Source: Pseudonocardia sp. EC080619-01 (GTDB lineage: Bacteria; Actinomycetota; Actinomycetes; Mycobacteriales; Pseudonocardiaceae). From it: DNA of 64,000 bases. The DNA lies in NCBI RefSeq assembly GCF_001420995.1, contig NZ_CP012184.1, positions 4,758,501 to 4,822,500 of the forward strand. The letters are read 5' to 3'. Positions 1 through 8,148 of this stretch are shown here, piece after piece. The notes under the pieces are model-generated. The model was not told where the DNA came from. It searched no databases and worked only from the letters and a program-made list of their open reading frames with translations. Within the stretch, counting starts at the first letter, position 1, and the number at the start of each line of letters is the position of its first letter. Made by a program: the position numbers and the translations under genes.

Positions 1-259
1 CGTGCACGGGATGAGCGCGGCGGCCGGGTTCTCGACCCCGAACCTGACCGAGCGCGACACCAACCGCGCGCTCGTCGACGCCGGTCAGCAGCTCGTCGTC
101 GTCGCCGACCACACCAAGTGGGGCACGGTCGGCATCTCCACCATCGCCGACCTCGACGAGGCCGACGTGCTGGTCACCGACGCCGGCCTGGCCGACACCG
201 ACCGTGCGGTCCTCGAGGGCGAGGTGGACCGCCTGATCATCGCTGACCCCGGGAAGTAG
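1..259 (+). CDS. DeoR/GlpR-family transcriptional regulator, C-terminal part (5' end outside window)
   Basis: Only the last 86 or so residues lie in the window; the reading frame enters at base 2 and stops with TAG at 257-259. The segment reads HGMSAAAGFSTPNLTERD, then VVVADHTKWG, then ADVLVTDAGL and VDRLIIAD, the order and wording of the C-terminal sugar-phosphate sensing domain of DeoR/GlpR repressors. The N-terminal winged helix is outside the window and not seen. The galT start follows the stop by two bases, so the two genes are very likely co-transcribed and the regulator probably controls galactose use. Family assignment is firm, the effector is inferred. Confidence 0.85.
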   Translation, partial: VHGMSAAAGFSTPNLTERDTNRALVDAGQQLVVVADHTKWGTVGISTIADLDEADVLVTDAGLADTDRAVLEGEVDRLIIADPGK

Positions 260-261
260 GC

Positions 262-1347
262 ATGACGGTGCAGAAGCTCTCGACACGGATGGCCGACGGC
301 CGGGAGATCCTCTGGTTCGACGGCCCCGGTCACCCGCCCCGCGATCCCGCCGATCTCGTCGACCGGCGGGACCTGCCGCGGGTCACCCCGGCCTCGCAGC
401 TGCGCTACGACGCGCTGGCGGGGGAGTGGGTGGCGATCGCCGCGCACCGGCAGGACCGCACGTACAAGCCCCCGGCCGACCAGTGCCCGCTCTGCCCGAG
501 CCGCGACGGTCGGCTGACCGAGGTCCCGTCGCCCGAGTACGGCGTGGTCGCCTTCGAGAACCGGTTCCCGTCGTTCGGGTCCGCCCCGGGGGCGCCGCTC
601 CCGGTGCCGGGCGAGGTGCCCGAGGCGGCGTCGGGGCGGTGCGAGGTCGTCTGCTTCACCGACGACCACTCGGTCCCGTTCTCCCGTCTCCCCCCGGAAC
701 GGGTGCGGCTGGTGCTGGAGGCGTGGGCGGACCGGACCGCGGAGCTCGGCGCGCGTCCCGGGGTCCGCTACGTGTTCCCGTTCGAGAACCGCGGCGCCGA
801 GATCGGCGTGACGCTGTCGCACCCGCACGGCCAGATCTACGCCTATCCCTACGTCCCGCCGTTCCCGCAGCGGATGCTCGCCCACGTCGCCGCGCACCGG
901 GAGGCGACCGGGGAGAACCTGTTCGACTCGCTGCTCGCCGAGGAGCGCGCGGGGGAGCGGGTCGTCGTCTCCGGGGAGCACTGGACGGCGTTCGTGCCGG
1001 CGGCCGCGCGCTGGCCGGTCGAGGTGCACCTGTACCCGCACCGGCCCACGCCCGACCTGCCCGCGCTCGACGAGGCGCAGCGGGCCGAGTTCCCGCACGT
1101 CTACCTGGACCTGCTGCGCCGGCTCGACGCGCTCTACGACGACGAGCTGCCCTACGTCGCGGGCTGGAACCAGGCCCCCGTACGGGAGTCCGACGGCCGT
1201 GCCGACGCCCGGCTGCACCTGCGCGTGCACTCGATCCGCCGGGCCCCTGGCAAGATCAAGTATCTGGCCGGGTCGGAGTCCGGTGCGGGCGCCTTCATCT
1301 CGGACGTGCTGCCCGAGGCGGTCGCGGAGCGGCTGCGCGAGCTCTGA
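262..1347 (+). CDS. galT: galactose-1-phosphate uridylyltransferase
   Basis: 361 residues, normal length for bacterial GalT. It transfers UMP from UDP-glucose to galactose-1-phosphate in the cytoplasmic Leloir pathway. The active-site motif HPHGQIY is at about residues 187-193, the middle-to-last histidine being the nucleophile region; CPLC at about 75-78 is the zinc ligand pair, and FENRGAEIGVTLS precedes the catalytic loop as in the family. ATG at 262 lies two bases after the stop of the DeoR-like gene, indicating one operon. galK and galE are not seen downstream: the next gene is convergent and separated by a strong hairpin. Confidence 0.95.
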   Translation: MTVQKLSTRMADGREILWFDGPGHPPRDPADLVDRRDLPRVTPASQLRYDALAGEWVAIAAHRQDRTYKPPADQCPLCPSRDGRLTEVPSPEYGVVAFENRFPSFGSAPGAPLPVPGEVPEAASGRCEVVCFTDDHSVPFSRLPPERVRLVLEAWADRTAELGARPGVRYVFPFENRGAEIGVTLSHPHGQIYAYPYVPPFPQRMLAHVAAHREATGENLFDSLLAEERAGERVVVSGEHWTAFVPAAARWPVEVHLYPHRPTPDLPALDEAQRAEFPHVYLDLLRRLDALYDDELPYVAGWNQAPVRESDGRADARLHLRVHSIRRAPGKIKYLAGSESGAGAFISDVLPEAVAERLREL

Positions 1348-1371
1348 CCCCGGGCGGCCCCGGACATGCGT

Positions 1372-1407
1372 CGAGGCCGGTGCCCCTCCCCAGGGGCACC
1401 GGCCTCG
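1372..1407. terminator. bidirectional terminator hairpin between galT and the NlpC/P60 gene
   Basis: A 16-bp perfect stem (CGAGGCCGGTGCCCCT at 1372-1387 and its complement at 1392-1407) closes a CCCC loop. It lies between two convergent genes, 24 bases after the galT stop, and has no U tract, as is usual for actinobacterial terminators. Confidence 0.8.
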
Positions 1408-1428
1408 GACGTCTCGGGGGTGGGTCGG

Positions 1429-2568
1429 TCAGACCCGGACCGCGCTGTTGAACGGCATCGCGTCGATGTCGGAGTACTTCACCGGCTCGCCGCTCGTGGA
1501 CGCGTGCAGGATCTTGCCGTTGCCCGCGTAGATGCCCACGTGGCTCACCGGCGAGTAGAAGAACACCACGTCGCCGGGCTTGAGGTCGCTCTTCGAGACG
1601 GACTCGCCGTCCATGTCGGCCTGCGCGCTCGACGTGCGCGGGAGGTCGACGCCGACCTTCTCGAACGCCCACACCATCAGGCCGGAGCAGTCGAACGCGC
1701 TCGGGCCGGTGGCGCCCCACTGGTACGGGGTGCCGAGCTTGGTCTTGGCGGCGGCCAGCGCCTGCAGGCCGTTCGCGGAGCCGGTGAGGTCGGTGACGGG
1801 GTCGCCCGACACCTCGCCGGAGCCCGCGCCGTCGCGGGCGCTCGACCGGGCCTTCTCCTCGGCCTCGGCGGCCTTCTCCTCGGCGTCCTTCTTCGCGACC
1901 GCGGCGATCCGGGCGGCGTCGGCCTGCTCGAAGGCCTGCGGGACGGCGGAGGTGACGTGCTCCAGGCCGGTGCTCAACGAGGACGCGGCCTCGCTCGTCC
2001 CCGGGCCGCCCTGCTCGGAACCGGCGGCCGGCACGGAGAGCTGCATCGTGGACTGGTTGTCGGCCTGGGCGAGGTCCATGTTCGCCGCGGGGTCGACCGG
2101 GGTGTCGTCCGGCGCGCCGAGCGAGGTCACCACGCCCATCACGGCGGTGGCGCCGACGAGGGTGGCCGACATCGTCGCGGCGACGGCGCGGGGCCGGGTG
2201 CCGAACGGGCCGGTCTCCGAGGTGCCGCGGACGAGGCCGACGGCGGAGCGGGAGGTGACGCCGGCGGGGACGTCGCGGGTGACGACGGTGTCGTCGCTCC
2301 CGCCGGTCCCGACGGTGTCGCCGGGCACGACCGGCAGGCCGGTCGGCGGGGTGTCGATCCGCTCGATCGCCGGGCCGAAGGCGCCGGTGCCGTTCTCGCG
2401 GGCCGCGCGGCGGCCGCCGGAGGTCGGGGCGTCGAAGCCGGCGTCGGAGTACCGGGCGAGCAGCTCGGAGGCGGAGATGCCGGCGGTCGCGTCACGGTCG
2501 CGCCGGCGACGGGGGATCTCGGTTCCGGCGACGTCGGGGGTGTCGCCGGGGCGCAGTGCAGTGGTCAT
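1429..2568 (-). CDS. membrane-anchored NlpC/P60 family cell-wall hydrolase
   Basis: 379 residues from the ATG at 2568, which has a good Shine-Dalgarno sequence (GCGAGGACACGA before ATG). The C-terminal ~110 residues form an NlpC/P60 peptidase: catalytic Cys294 in FDCSGLMVW, His343 in SHVGIYAG and a polar third residue near His355 in ILHAST. These enzymes cleave peptidoglycan stem peptides outside the cell. A long charged N-terminal region is followed by a hydrophobic segment at about 129-151 and an Ala/Glu/Lys-rich helix at about 215-240, so the catalytic domain should be displayed outside the membrane. An upstream GTG at 2727 is in frame, but the added codons have many A/T third positions and do not look coding. 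Confidence 0.9.
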   Translation of the reverse strand: MTTALRPGDTPDVAGTEIPRRRRDRDATAGISASELLARYSDAGFDAPTSGGRRAARENGTGAFGPAIERIDTPPTGLPVVPGDTVGTGGSDDTVVTRDVPAGVTSRSAVGLVRGTSETGPFGTRPRAVAATMSATLVGATAVMGVVTSLGAPDDTPVDPAANMDLAQADNQSTMQLSVPAAGSEQGGPGTSEAASSLSTGLEHVTSAVPQAFEQADAARIAAVAKKDAEEKAAEAEEKARSSARDGAGSGEVSGDPVTDLTGSANGLQALAAAKTKLGTPYQWGATGPSAFDCSGLMVWAFEKVGVDLPRTSSAQADMDGESVSKSDLKPGDVVFFYSPVSHVGIYAGNGKILHASTSGEPVKYSDIDAMPFNSAVRV

Positions 2569-2739
2569 TCGTGTCCTCGCCGCCACGCGGACACCGGCTC
2601 TCGGGGGTCGAGCCGGACATCGTGTCCGCCCCCGCCGCATGCTGGGGTGGGCGCCAGGGGGAGTGTCGGCGGGCGGGGGAGCAGGCGGCCGACCGGGCGC
2701 ACCAGCCGACATCTCGTCGACCAGCACCCAGGACCGTAA
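2569..2739 (-). promoter_or_regulatory. candidate promoter and structured 5' leader of the NlpC/P60 gene
   Basis: On the minus strand a TACGGT hexamer (2734-2739) matches the actinobacterial -10 pattern. Transcription from it would give a leader of about 159 bases before the ATG at 2568. Just before the ribosome binding site the leader can form two hairpins, CGGACA-CGA-TGTCCG and CCGGCTC...GAGCCGG. Actinobacterial NlpC/P60 genes are often controlled by c-di-AMP riboswitches, but I could not match that consensus here. No gene is seen between 2740 and 2957. Confidence 0.35.
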
Positions 2740-2957
2740 CCGGTCCGTGACTCACATGCCTGCCCGGCTCGCGTGCGTGCGACGAACGGCGTCTCCCGCG
2801 CGATCCGCGTGCGGATCGACCGCCGAACGGCGGGCGTACTGGTCCGTCGGGGCGGTCGCAGCGACCGTCCACGACGAGCGGTCGGTGCGATCGGGTGACG
2901 GGACGGGGCCGGGGGTCACCCGGCGGCACCCGGCCGGACGGGTGCCGCCGGGCCCGG

Positions 2958-3725
2958 TCAGTTCCCGGTCCAGGTGGGTGGACGGCGGTCCCCGAAAGCG
3001 GCGACGGCCGCCCGGAAGTCGGCCGAGCCGTAGACCCGCTCGACGACCGCGGAGTCGTCCCGGTCCGGCCCGTCGGCCCGGCCGCGGAGGAGCTCCTTGG
3101 TCGCCCAGATCGTCAGCGGCGCACCGCCGGTCAGCCGGGGGGTCAGCTCCGCGAGCCCGGCGTCGAGGTCGTCGACGACCGCGTGCAGGAAGCCCGGGAC
3201 CCGCCTTGCCTCGTCGGTCTCCAGGAACCGCGCGGTGAGCAGCAGGTCCGCGGTCAGCGCGCGGCCCAGCGACTCGACGAGGAGGTCGAGCGTGCGGGCC
3301 GAGAGGCAGTTCCCCAGCGTCCGCGCGATGGGCACGCCGAACCGGGAGCCCGGCGTCGCGATCCGCAGGTCGGTGGCGCAGGCGATGCCCAGGCCGCCGC
3401 CGACGCAGTACCCCTCGACCGCCGACACCGTCGGCACCTGCACCGCCCGGATCCGGTCCAGGACCTCGGTGACCCGCTTCTCGTAGGCGACGCCGTCGGC
3501 CCCGGAGGTGAAGGCGGCGAACTGCCCGATGTCGGTGCCGGCGACGAAGGCCCGGCCGCCGTCGCCGCGCACGACGAGCGCTCGGACCTCGTCGTCGGCG
3601 TCGGCGCGCTCGCAGGCATCGACCAGCGCCGCGTACATGTCCCAGGTCAGGGCGTTGTGCTGGGCCGCGCGGCGGAACGTCAGGGTGAGCACCCCGGCGT
3701 CGAGCGCGGTGGTTGCGTCGCTCAT
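2958..3725 (-). CDS. enoyl-CoA hydratase/isomerase (crotonase) family protein, catalytic glutamates absent
   Basis: 255 residues, the usual crotonase length. The start ATG at 3725 overlaps the stop of the upstream CoA-transferase gene (ATGA) and follows AGGGAGG. Oxyanion-hole segments are visible: AGTDIGQF at about 65 and GYCVGGGLGIACATD at about 103. The two glutamates used by classical hydratases (in GGGCELA and QPE) align with glycine and isoleucine (GGGLGIA, GVPI), so simple hydration is unlikely; isomerase, decarboxylase or hydrolase chemistry is possible. Pairing with a family III CoA transferase suggests it acts on the CoA ester formed by that enzyme. The substrate is not predictable from sequence. 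Confidence 0.85.
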   Translation of the reverse strand: MSDATTALDAGVLTLTFRRAAQHNALTWDMYAALVDACERADADDEVRALVVRGDGGRAFVAGTDIGQFAAFTSGADGVAYEKRVTEVLDRIRAVQVPTVSAVEGYCVGGGLGIACATDLRIATPGSRFGVPIARTLGNCLSARTLDLLVESLGRALTADLLLTARFLETDEARRVPGFLHAVVDDLDAGLAELTPRLTGGAPLTIWATKELLRGRADGPDRDDSAVVERVYGSADFRAAVAAFGDRRPPTWTGN

Positions 3726-4891
3726 CGTCGTCCTCCCTGCGCCGGCTGGGGCAGCTCGGCGAGCACGTCGTCGGTCGCCGACCCGAGCGACGGGCCGGCG
3801 TTGCCGCGGCGGGCCGGGGTGCGGGAGAACCGCATCGGCGAGCCGAGCTGGCGTACCTCGCCCAGCTCCGGGTGCTCGGCGTCCCAGAAGAAGCCGCGCT
3901 CGGTCAGGACGTGGTCGGTGAACACCTCGTCGTAGCCGGCGATGGCGGCACAGGGGACCCCGGCGTCGTCGAGCGCCGCGAGGACCTCCGCCGAGGTCAT
4001 GGTGGTGGTGACCGCCTCGATCCGGGCGATCAGCGCGTCCTTCGCGGCGAGCCGGCCCGGGGTGTCGGCGAAGCGCGGGTCGGACTCCAGCTCCTGCAGT
4101 CCGAGCGCCGAGCACAGCGCCGACCAGAGGCGCTCGGTGTTCGCGCCGACCGTCACGTGCCCGTCTCCGGTCCGCACCGCCTGGTAGGGCGCGTAGCGCT
4201 GGTGCGCCGACCCCTGCCGGACGGGGACCTCGCCGTCGCCGAAGTACATCCCGGCCTCCCAGACCGCCAGCGACGCACCGGACTCCAGCAGCGAGACGTC
4301 GACGTGCTGCCCGGAGCCCGACCGGTCCCGCTCGCGCAGCGCGGCGGTGACGGCCAGCGCGACGTACAGCGCGGTGACCAGGTCGCAGACCGGCACGCCG
4401 ACCTTGACGGGATCGCCGCCCTCGGTGCCCGTCACGCTCATCAGGCCGCTGGCCGCCTGGGCCATGATGTCCAGGCCCGGCCGCCCGGCCGCGGGACCGT
4501 CCTGGCCCCAGCCGGACGCGGAGGCGTACACGAGCTCGGGGCGCCGTGCGCTCAGCGCCGCGTACCCGAGACCGAGCCGGTCCATCGCGCCCGGCCGCAG
4601 GTTCTCGACGACGACGTCGGCCCGGTCCACCAGTGCGAGGAAGGCGTCGCGGCCGGCCTCGTCCTTGAGGTCGAGGACGACCGACTCCTTGTTCCTGTTG
4701 AGCCGCAGGAACGGCGAGCTCTCACCGTCGAGGAACGGGCCCGCCGACCGGGTCGGGTCGCCGATGCCCGGCGGCTCGATCTTGACGACGCGCGCGCCGA
4801 GGTCGGCCAGCTGCATCGTGGCGAACGGCGCCGCCATGAACGCGCCGATCTCGAGTACGAGCACTCCCTGCAGGGGTGGTGCGGTGGACAT
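3722..4891 (-). CDS. CaiB/BaiF (family III) CoA-transferase
   Basis: 389 residues, full length for the family. The start ATG at 4891 follows GAGGAGG at good spacing. Family III hallmarks are present: LVLEIGAFMAAPFATMQLAD at the N-terminus, NRNKESVVLDLK, and PGLDIMAQAASGLMS with the catalytic aspartate. Enzymes of this family move CoA between carboxylic acids through an aspartyl-CoA anhydride. It is translationally coupled to the crotonase-like gene (4-base overlap) and divergent from a GntR regulator 73 bases away that probably controls it. Substrate candidates include short dicarboxylic or hydroxy acids, judging from the nearby transporter and oxidase; this is inference. Confidence 0.9.
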   Translation of the reverse strand: MSTAPPLQGVLVLEIGAFMAAPFATMQLADLGARVVKIEPPGIGDPTRSAGPFLDGESSPFLRLNRNKESVVLDLKDEAGRDAFLALVDRADVVVENLRPGAMDRLGLGYAALSARRPELVYASASGWGQDGPAAGRPGLDIMAQAASGLMSVTGTEGGDPVKVGVPVCDLVTALYVALAVTAALRERDRSGSGQHVDVSLLESGASLAVWEAGMYFGDGEVPVRQGSAHQRYAPYQAVRTGDGHVTVGANTERLWSALCSALGLQELESDPRFADTPGRLAAKDALIARIEAVTTTMTSAEVLAALDDAGVPCAAIAGYDEVFTDHVLTERGFFWDAEHPELGEVRQLGSPMRFSRTPARRGNAGPSLGSATDDVLAELPQPAQGGRR

Positions 4892-4923
4892 CTGCGACCT
4901 CCTCGGAGCCGACGGTCCGGCTC

Positions 4924-4940
4924 GATATACGGTATACAGA
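4924..4940. promoter_or_regulatory. candidate GntR operator in the CoA-transferase/GntR divergent promoter
   Basis: The sequence contains ATATACGGTATAC; its core ACGGTATAC (4929-4937) with central GTATAC is typical of FCD-type GntR operators. It lies midway between the divergent starts at 4891 and 4965, and the same nine bases occur in the 24-bp palindrome at 8149-8172. Flanking symmetry is poor here. Confidence 0.55.
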
Positions 4941-4964
4941 ACAGTGGCGAAGGGGGCGATGCCG

Positions 4965-5702
4965 ATGACGGCGGTGGAGCCGGAGGACCGGCGGCGGATC
5001 GTCGCGCCGCCGAGCATGGCCGTGCTGGCCACCGACGCCCTGCGCGGGATGATCTTCTCCGGCGAGCTCGCGCTGGGCGAGCGCCTGGTCGAGGCCCGCC
5101 TCACCGAGCGGCTGGGGGTGTCCCGGCCGCCGCTGCGTGAGGCGTTGCAGACCCTCGCGCACGAGGGGCTCGTCGTGACCCACCCGCGGCGCGGCGCCAC
5201 CGTCCGCACCCTGACCCGGCACGACGTCTTCGAGATCGTGACGCTGCGCGAGGAGCTGGAGTCGTTCGCCGTCCAGCTCGCGCTGCCGGTGCGGTCGGAG
5301 GCCCGGCTGGAGCGCTGCCGGGAGGCCCTGCGGGTGTTCGAGGCCGCGGGGCGGGCCGGCGACGAGACCCGTTTCATGCAGCGGAAGTTCGACTTCCACC
5401 TGGAGATCGTGGCCCTCGCGGGGCACTCGCGGATCACCGAGACCTACCGGTCGCTGTCGTTCCAGATGCTGCTGTGCTTCGCGCTGAACCGGGCCGCCCG
5501 CCGCGACGTGGAGACGCTGCTGGACAACGTGGAGCGGCACCGCGAGCTGCTCGAGGTGATCGAGGCCGGCGACCCGGAGGACGCCCGCCGGGCGCTGGCC
5601 GAGCACGGTCACGGCTCGTTCCTGCTCGACGTGGTCGACCAGCTCGACGGCGGCACCCCCGAGTCGGAGGAGTGGCTCGCCGCGCGGCGCGCCCTGCGGT
5701 GA
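4965..5702 (+). CDS. GntR-family transcriptional regulator (FadR/FCD subfamily)
   Basis: 245 residues. The N-terminal winged helix carries the GntR signature LGERLVEARLTERLGVSRPP followed by LREALQTLAHEGLV (about 35-68). The all-helical C-terminal FCD domain keeps the histidines that usually bind a metal (FHLEI, ERHREL, AEHGHGS). AGGGGG sits 8 bases before the ATG at 4965, which is why I prefer it over the ATG at 4959. FCD regulators usually respond to small organic acids. It is divergent from the CoA-transferase operon and likely represses itself, that operon and the genes flanking 7942-8229, because the operator core is shared. Confidence 0.9.
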   Translation: MTAVEPEDRRRIVAPPSMAVLATDALRGMIFSGELALGERLVEARLTERLGVSRPPLREALQTLAHEGLVVTHPRRGATVRTLTRHDVFEIVTLREELESFAVQLALPVRSEARLERCREALRVFEAAGRAGDETRFMQRKFDFHLEIVALAGHSRITETYRSLSFQMLLCFALNRAARRDVETLLDNVERHRELLEVIEAGDPEDARRALAEHGHGSFLLDVVDQLDGGTPESEEWLAARRALR

Positions 5703-5719
5703 CCCGCCGCCGGGACGGC

Positions 5720-6484
5720 TCACCCGAACAGTCCGCCGATCCGTTCGGCGGCCCGGCGCAGCAGCGTGTCCGCCTCCGCGGCGCGGTCGTGTGTGAACCG
5801 CTGCACCGGTCCCGACACCGACACCGCCGTCGGGACCGGAGCGCCGGGCACGGGGACGGCGACGCAGAAGACGCCCAGCTCCTGCTCCTCGTCGTCGATG
5901 GCCCGGCCGGCCCGCCGGATCCCGGCGAGCTCGGCCAGCAGGAGATCGGTGTCGACGATCGTGCGGCCGGTCATCACCGGCGTCCCCGCGCTGCGGAGCA
6001 GGCGGCGCACCTCGTCGTCGTCGAGCTGGGCGAGCAGGGCCTTGCCCACCCCGGTGCTGTGCAGGTGCACCCGTCGCCCGACCTCGGTGAACATCCGCAT
6101 GGAGTGCCGGGACGGGACCTGCGCGGTGTAGACGGCGCGTTCGCCGTCCAGCACCGCCATGTTCGCCGTCTCGCCGATCTCCTCGGCGAGCGACCGCAGG
6201 TCCGCGCCCGCCCGCACCCCGAGCACCCGTGACGCCCGGTCCCCGAGCCCGATCAACCGGGGACCGAGGGTGTAGCGCCGGTTGGTCAGCTGGTGCGCGT
6301 AGCCGAGATCGAGCATGGTCCGCACGATCCGGTGGATGGTCGGGAGCGGGAGGCCCGACGCCTCGGCGAGCTCGCTGATCGTGAGCTCGCCGTCGGCGTC
6401 GGCCATCACGCCGAGCACCTGGAAGGCACGGGCGATCGACTGGACACCGGCCGTCCCGCTCCCGGTGCTGGGCGCCGTCGTCAT
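5720..6484 (-). CDS. IclR-family transcriptional regulator
   Basis: 254 residues. The N-terminal helix-turn-helix reads VQSIARAFQVLGVMAD, then LTISELAEASGLPLPTIHRI (about 35-55), followed by the IclR effector domain with HSTGVGKALLAQL and VCAVPV-like segments (FCVAVPVPGAP). The start ATG at 6484 follows GAGG and lies 8 bases after the stop of the transporter gene, so the two are one operon. IclR proteins with such neighbours often sense glyoxylate, allantoin-type or other organic acids. A perfect IclR-type palindrome (TTTTCCGC-ATC-GCGGAAAA) lies upstream of the transporter and is its most likely binding site. Confidence 0.92.
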   Translation of the reverse strand: MTTAPSTGSGTAGVQSIARAFQVLGVMADADGELTISELAEASGLPLPTIHRIVRTMLDLGYAHQLTNRRYTLGPRLIGLGDRASRVLGVRAGADLRSLAEEIGETANMAVLDGERAVYTAQVPSRHSMRMFTEVGRRVHLHSTGVGKALLAQLDDDEVRRLLRSAGTPVMTGRTIVDTDLLLAELAGIRRAGRAIDDEEQELGVFCVAVPVPGAPVPTAVSVSGPVQRFTHDRAAEADTLLRRAAERIGGLFG

Positions 6485-6492
6485 CGGGTGCC

Positions 6493-7941
6493 TCAGCCCC
6501 AGCCCGGGACGACGAAGATCAGCCAGGTGGCGAGCGGGGCGACCGCGCACATGCTGAAGCCCCAGATCATCAGCCCGCGGAAGACCTTGTCGGTCTCCTC
6601 GCCCGGCGCGTTCGCCACCACCAGTGCGCCGCTGGTGGAGAACGGCGACGAGTCGACGACCGACGACGAGATCGCGAGGGCGATGATCAGCCCGACCGCG
6701 CCGACCTCACCGGCCAGCAGGAACGGCACCGCGAGCGGGATCAGGGCGCCGAGGATGCCGGTGGTGGAGGCGAAGGCGGAGACGATCGCGCCGATCAGGC
6801 AGATGATGATCGCCGCGAGCAGCGGCCAGCCGATCTGGGTCACCAGGTTGCCGAGCCAGTCGATCGTCCCGACCCGCTCCATGAGCGACACGAACGTCAC
6901 GATGCCGCAGATCAGCAGCACGGTCGGCCAGGCGACCTGCCCGACGGCGGCCTTCGCCGACGACGGCGAGATCAGCGAGAGCACGGCGGCGACGGTGAGG
7001 GCGGTGAAGCCGACGTCGAGGCCGAACGCCAGCGCGCCGACGGCGAGGGCCACCAGGCCGATGATGGTGAAGATGTGGTCGCGGGTCAGCGGGCCGTGGT
7101 CCGGCTCGCCGATCGGTCCGTCCGTGCCGCCGGGGCCGCTCCGTCCGTCCGGGCCGTCGGAGCTGCCGGTGTCGCCCGGGTCGCCGCCACCGGTCGCGGG
7201 GGCGTCGCCGGAGCCCCCGGTGGAGTGGTGCCGGTGCGTGCCCGACCCGCCGCCGCCGAGCGCCACCGACGTGGCCGGCTCCGCGGCGAGCGCGATCCGG
7301 TCCTCCGACGCGGTCGCGGCGGCCGCGTTGGAACGGCGGATCAGCTCGCGCCCGCCGAACAGGAAGAACACCACCACGCTGAGCAGCAGGTTGAACAGGA
7401 ACGACGACACGAACAGCAGGACCGGGCTGCTCGGGAGCGCATTCCGGTCGACGACGCCGTTCACGATGCTGCCGAAGATGCTCATCGGCGAGAACCCGCC
7501 CGCACTCGCACCGTTGATGATGAGCAGACCCATCATCATCGGATTGATGCGGTAGTGGAGCGCGAATCCCATGCCGATCGGCGCGATGATCGCGACCGCG
7601 GCGGGGACGACCGCACCGACCGCCGTCAGCACCGCGGTGACCAGGAACATCACCCACGGGATCAGGGCGATCCGGCCACCCACGGCACGGACGGCCAGCT
7701 GTACCAGGCGATCGACGGTGCCGTTGCCCTTCGCGATCGCGAACAGCAGCGTGACGCCGACCAGGATGACGAAGAGGTCACCCGGGAATCCGGAGACGAT
7801 GTCGTCGGTGTCCTCGCCGACGAACGCGGTGCCGACGATGAATGCGGCGACGAAGGCGAGCGCACCCATGTGGACCGGGAGAACGGTGGCGATCAGGAAC
7901 ACCAGGGCTAGCGCCACGACGGTGATGAGTTGTATGGACAT
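6493..7941 (-). CDS. MatC/SLC13-like dicarboxylate transporter
   Basis: 482 residues with about 11-12 hydrophobic segments, an integral membrane protein. The N-terminal half resembles the malonate carrier MatC N-terminal domain (LPVHMGALAFVAAFIVGT, INPMMMGLLIINGASAGGFS) and the C-terminal half the ion-transporter superfamily (SAFASTTGILGALIPLAVP, SSVVDSSPFSTSGALVVAN). AGAGGA precedes the ATG at 7941. A central loop of roughly 60 residues (about 240-300) is Gly/Ser/Asp-rich with a small histidine cluster (THRHHS), longer than expected for the family and probably cytoplasmic. It is upstream of the IclR gene in one operon. The transported acid is probably a C3-C5 dicarboxylate or hydroxy acid. 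Confidence 0.88.
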   Translation of the reverse strand: MSIQLITVVALALVFLIATVLPVHMGALAFVAAFIVGTAFVGEDTDDIVSGFPGDLFVILVGVTLLFAIAKGNGTVDRLVQLAVRAVGGRIALIPWVMFLVTAVLTAVGAVVPAAVAIIAPIGMGFALHYRINPMMMGLLIINGASAGGFSPMSIFGSIVNGVVDRNALPSSPVLLFVSSFLFNLLLSVVVFFLFGGRELIRRSNAAAATASEDRIALAAEPATSVALGGGGSGTHRHHSTGGSGDAPATGGGDPGDTGSSDGPDGRSGPGGTDGPIGEPDHGPLTRDHIFTIIGLVALAVGALAFGLDVGFTALTVAAVLSLISPSSAKAAVGQVAWPTVLLICGIVTFVSLMERVGTIDWLGNLVTQIGWPLLAAIIICLIGAIVSAFASTTGILGALIPLAVPFLLAGEVGAVGLIIALAISSSVVDSSPFSTSGALVVANAPGEETDKVFRGLMIWGFSMCAVAPLATWLIFVVPGWG

Positions 7942-8011
7942 CGCGATCCTCTGTGGTCGGCACTGACTCAGGCAGGGACGTGCGAACGGTCGCCTCGGTG
8001 CGGCCGCACAG

Positions 8012-8030
8012 TTTTCCGCATCGCGGAAAA
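8012..8030. promoter_or_regulatory. IclR-type operator palindrome
   Basis: TTTTCCGC (8012-8019), spacer ATC, GCGGAAAA (8023-8030): eight-base perfect arms. It matches the TTCCGC-N3-GCGGAA pattern known for several IclR-family operators. It sits 71 bases upstream of the transporter start, whose operon encodes an IclR protein. Confidence 0.65.
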
Positions 8031-8148
8031 TCAATTCCTTTTGGAGTATCAGCCGGATCACACTCGGGCGTCAACCCGGTGCTGCAGGCCGGCGGTGGCG
8101 GGTCGTTCGGGCTCGGACGGGACTCGGTTCTGACCTCTCGACGGAAGA

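Noticed and set aside
2569..2727. N-terminal extension of the NlpC/P60 protein from GTG at 2727
   Set aside because: The extra codons have many A/T third positions unlike neighbouring genes, and the ATG at 2568 has a good ribosome site.
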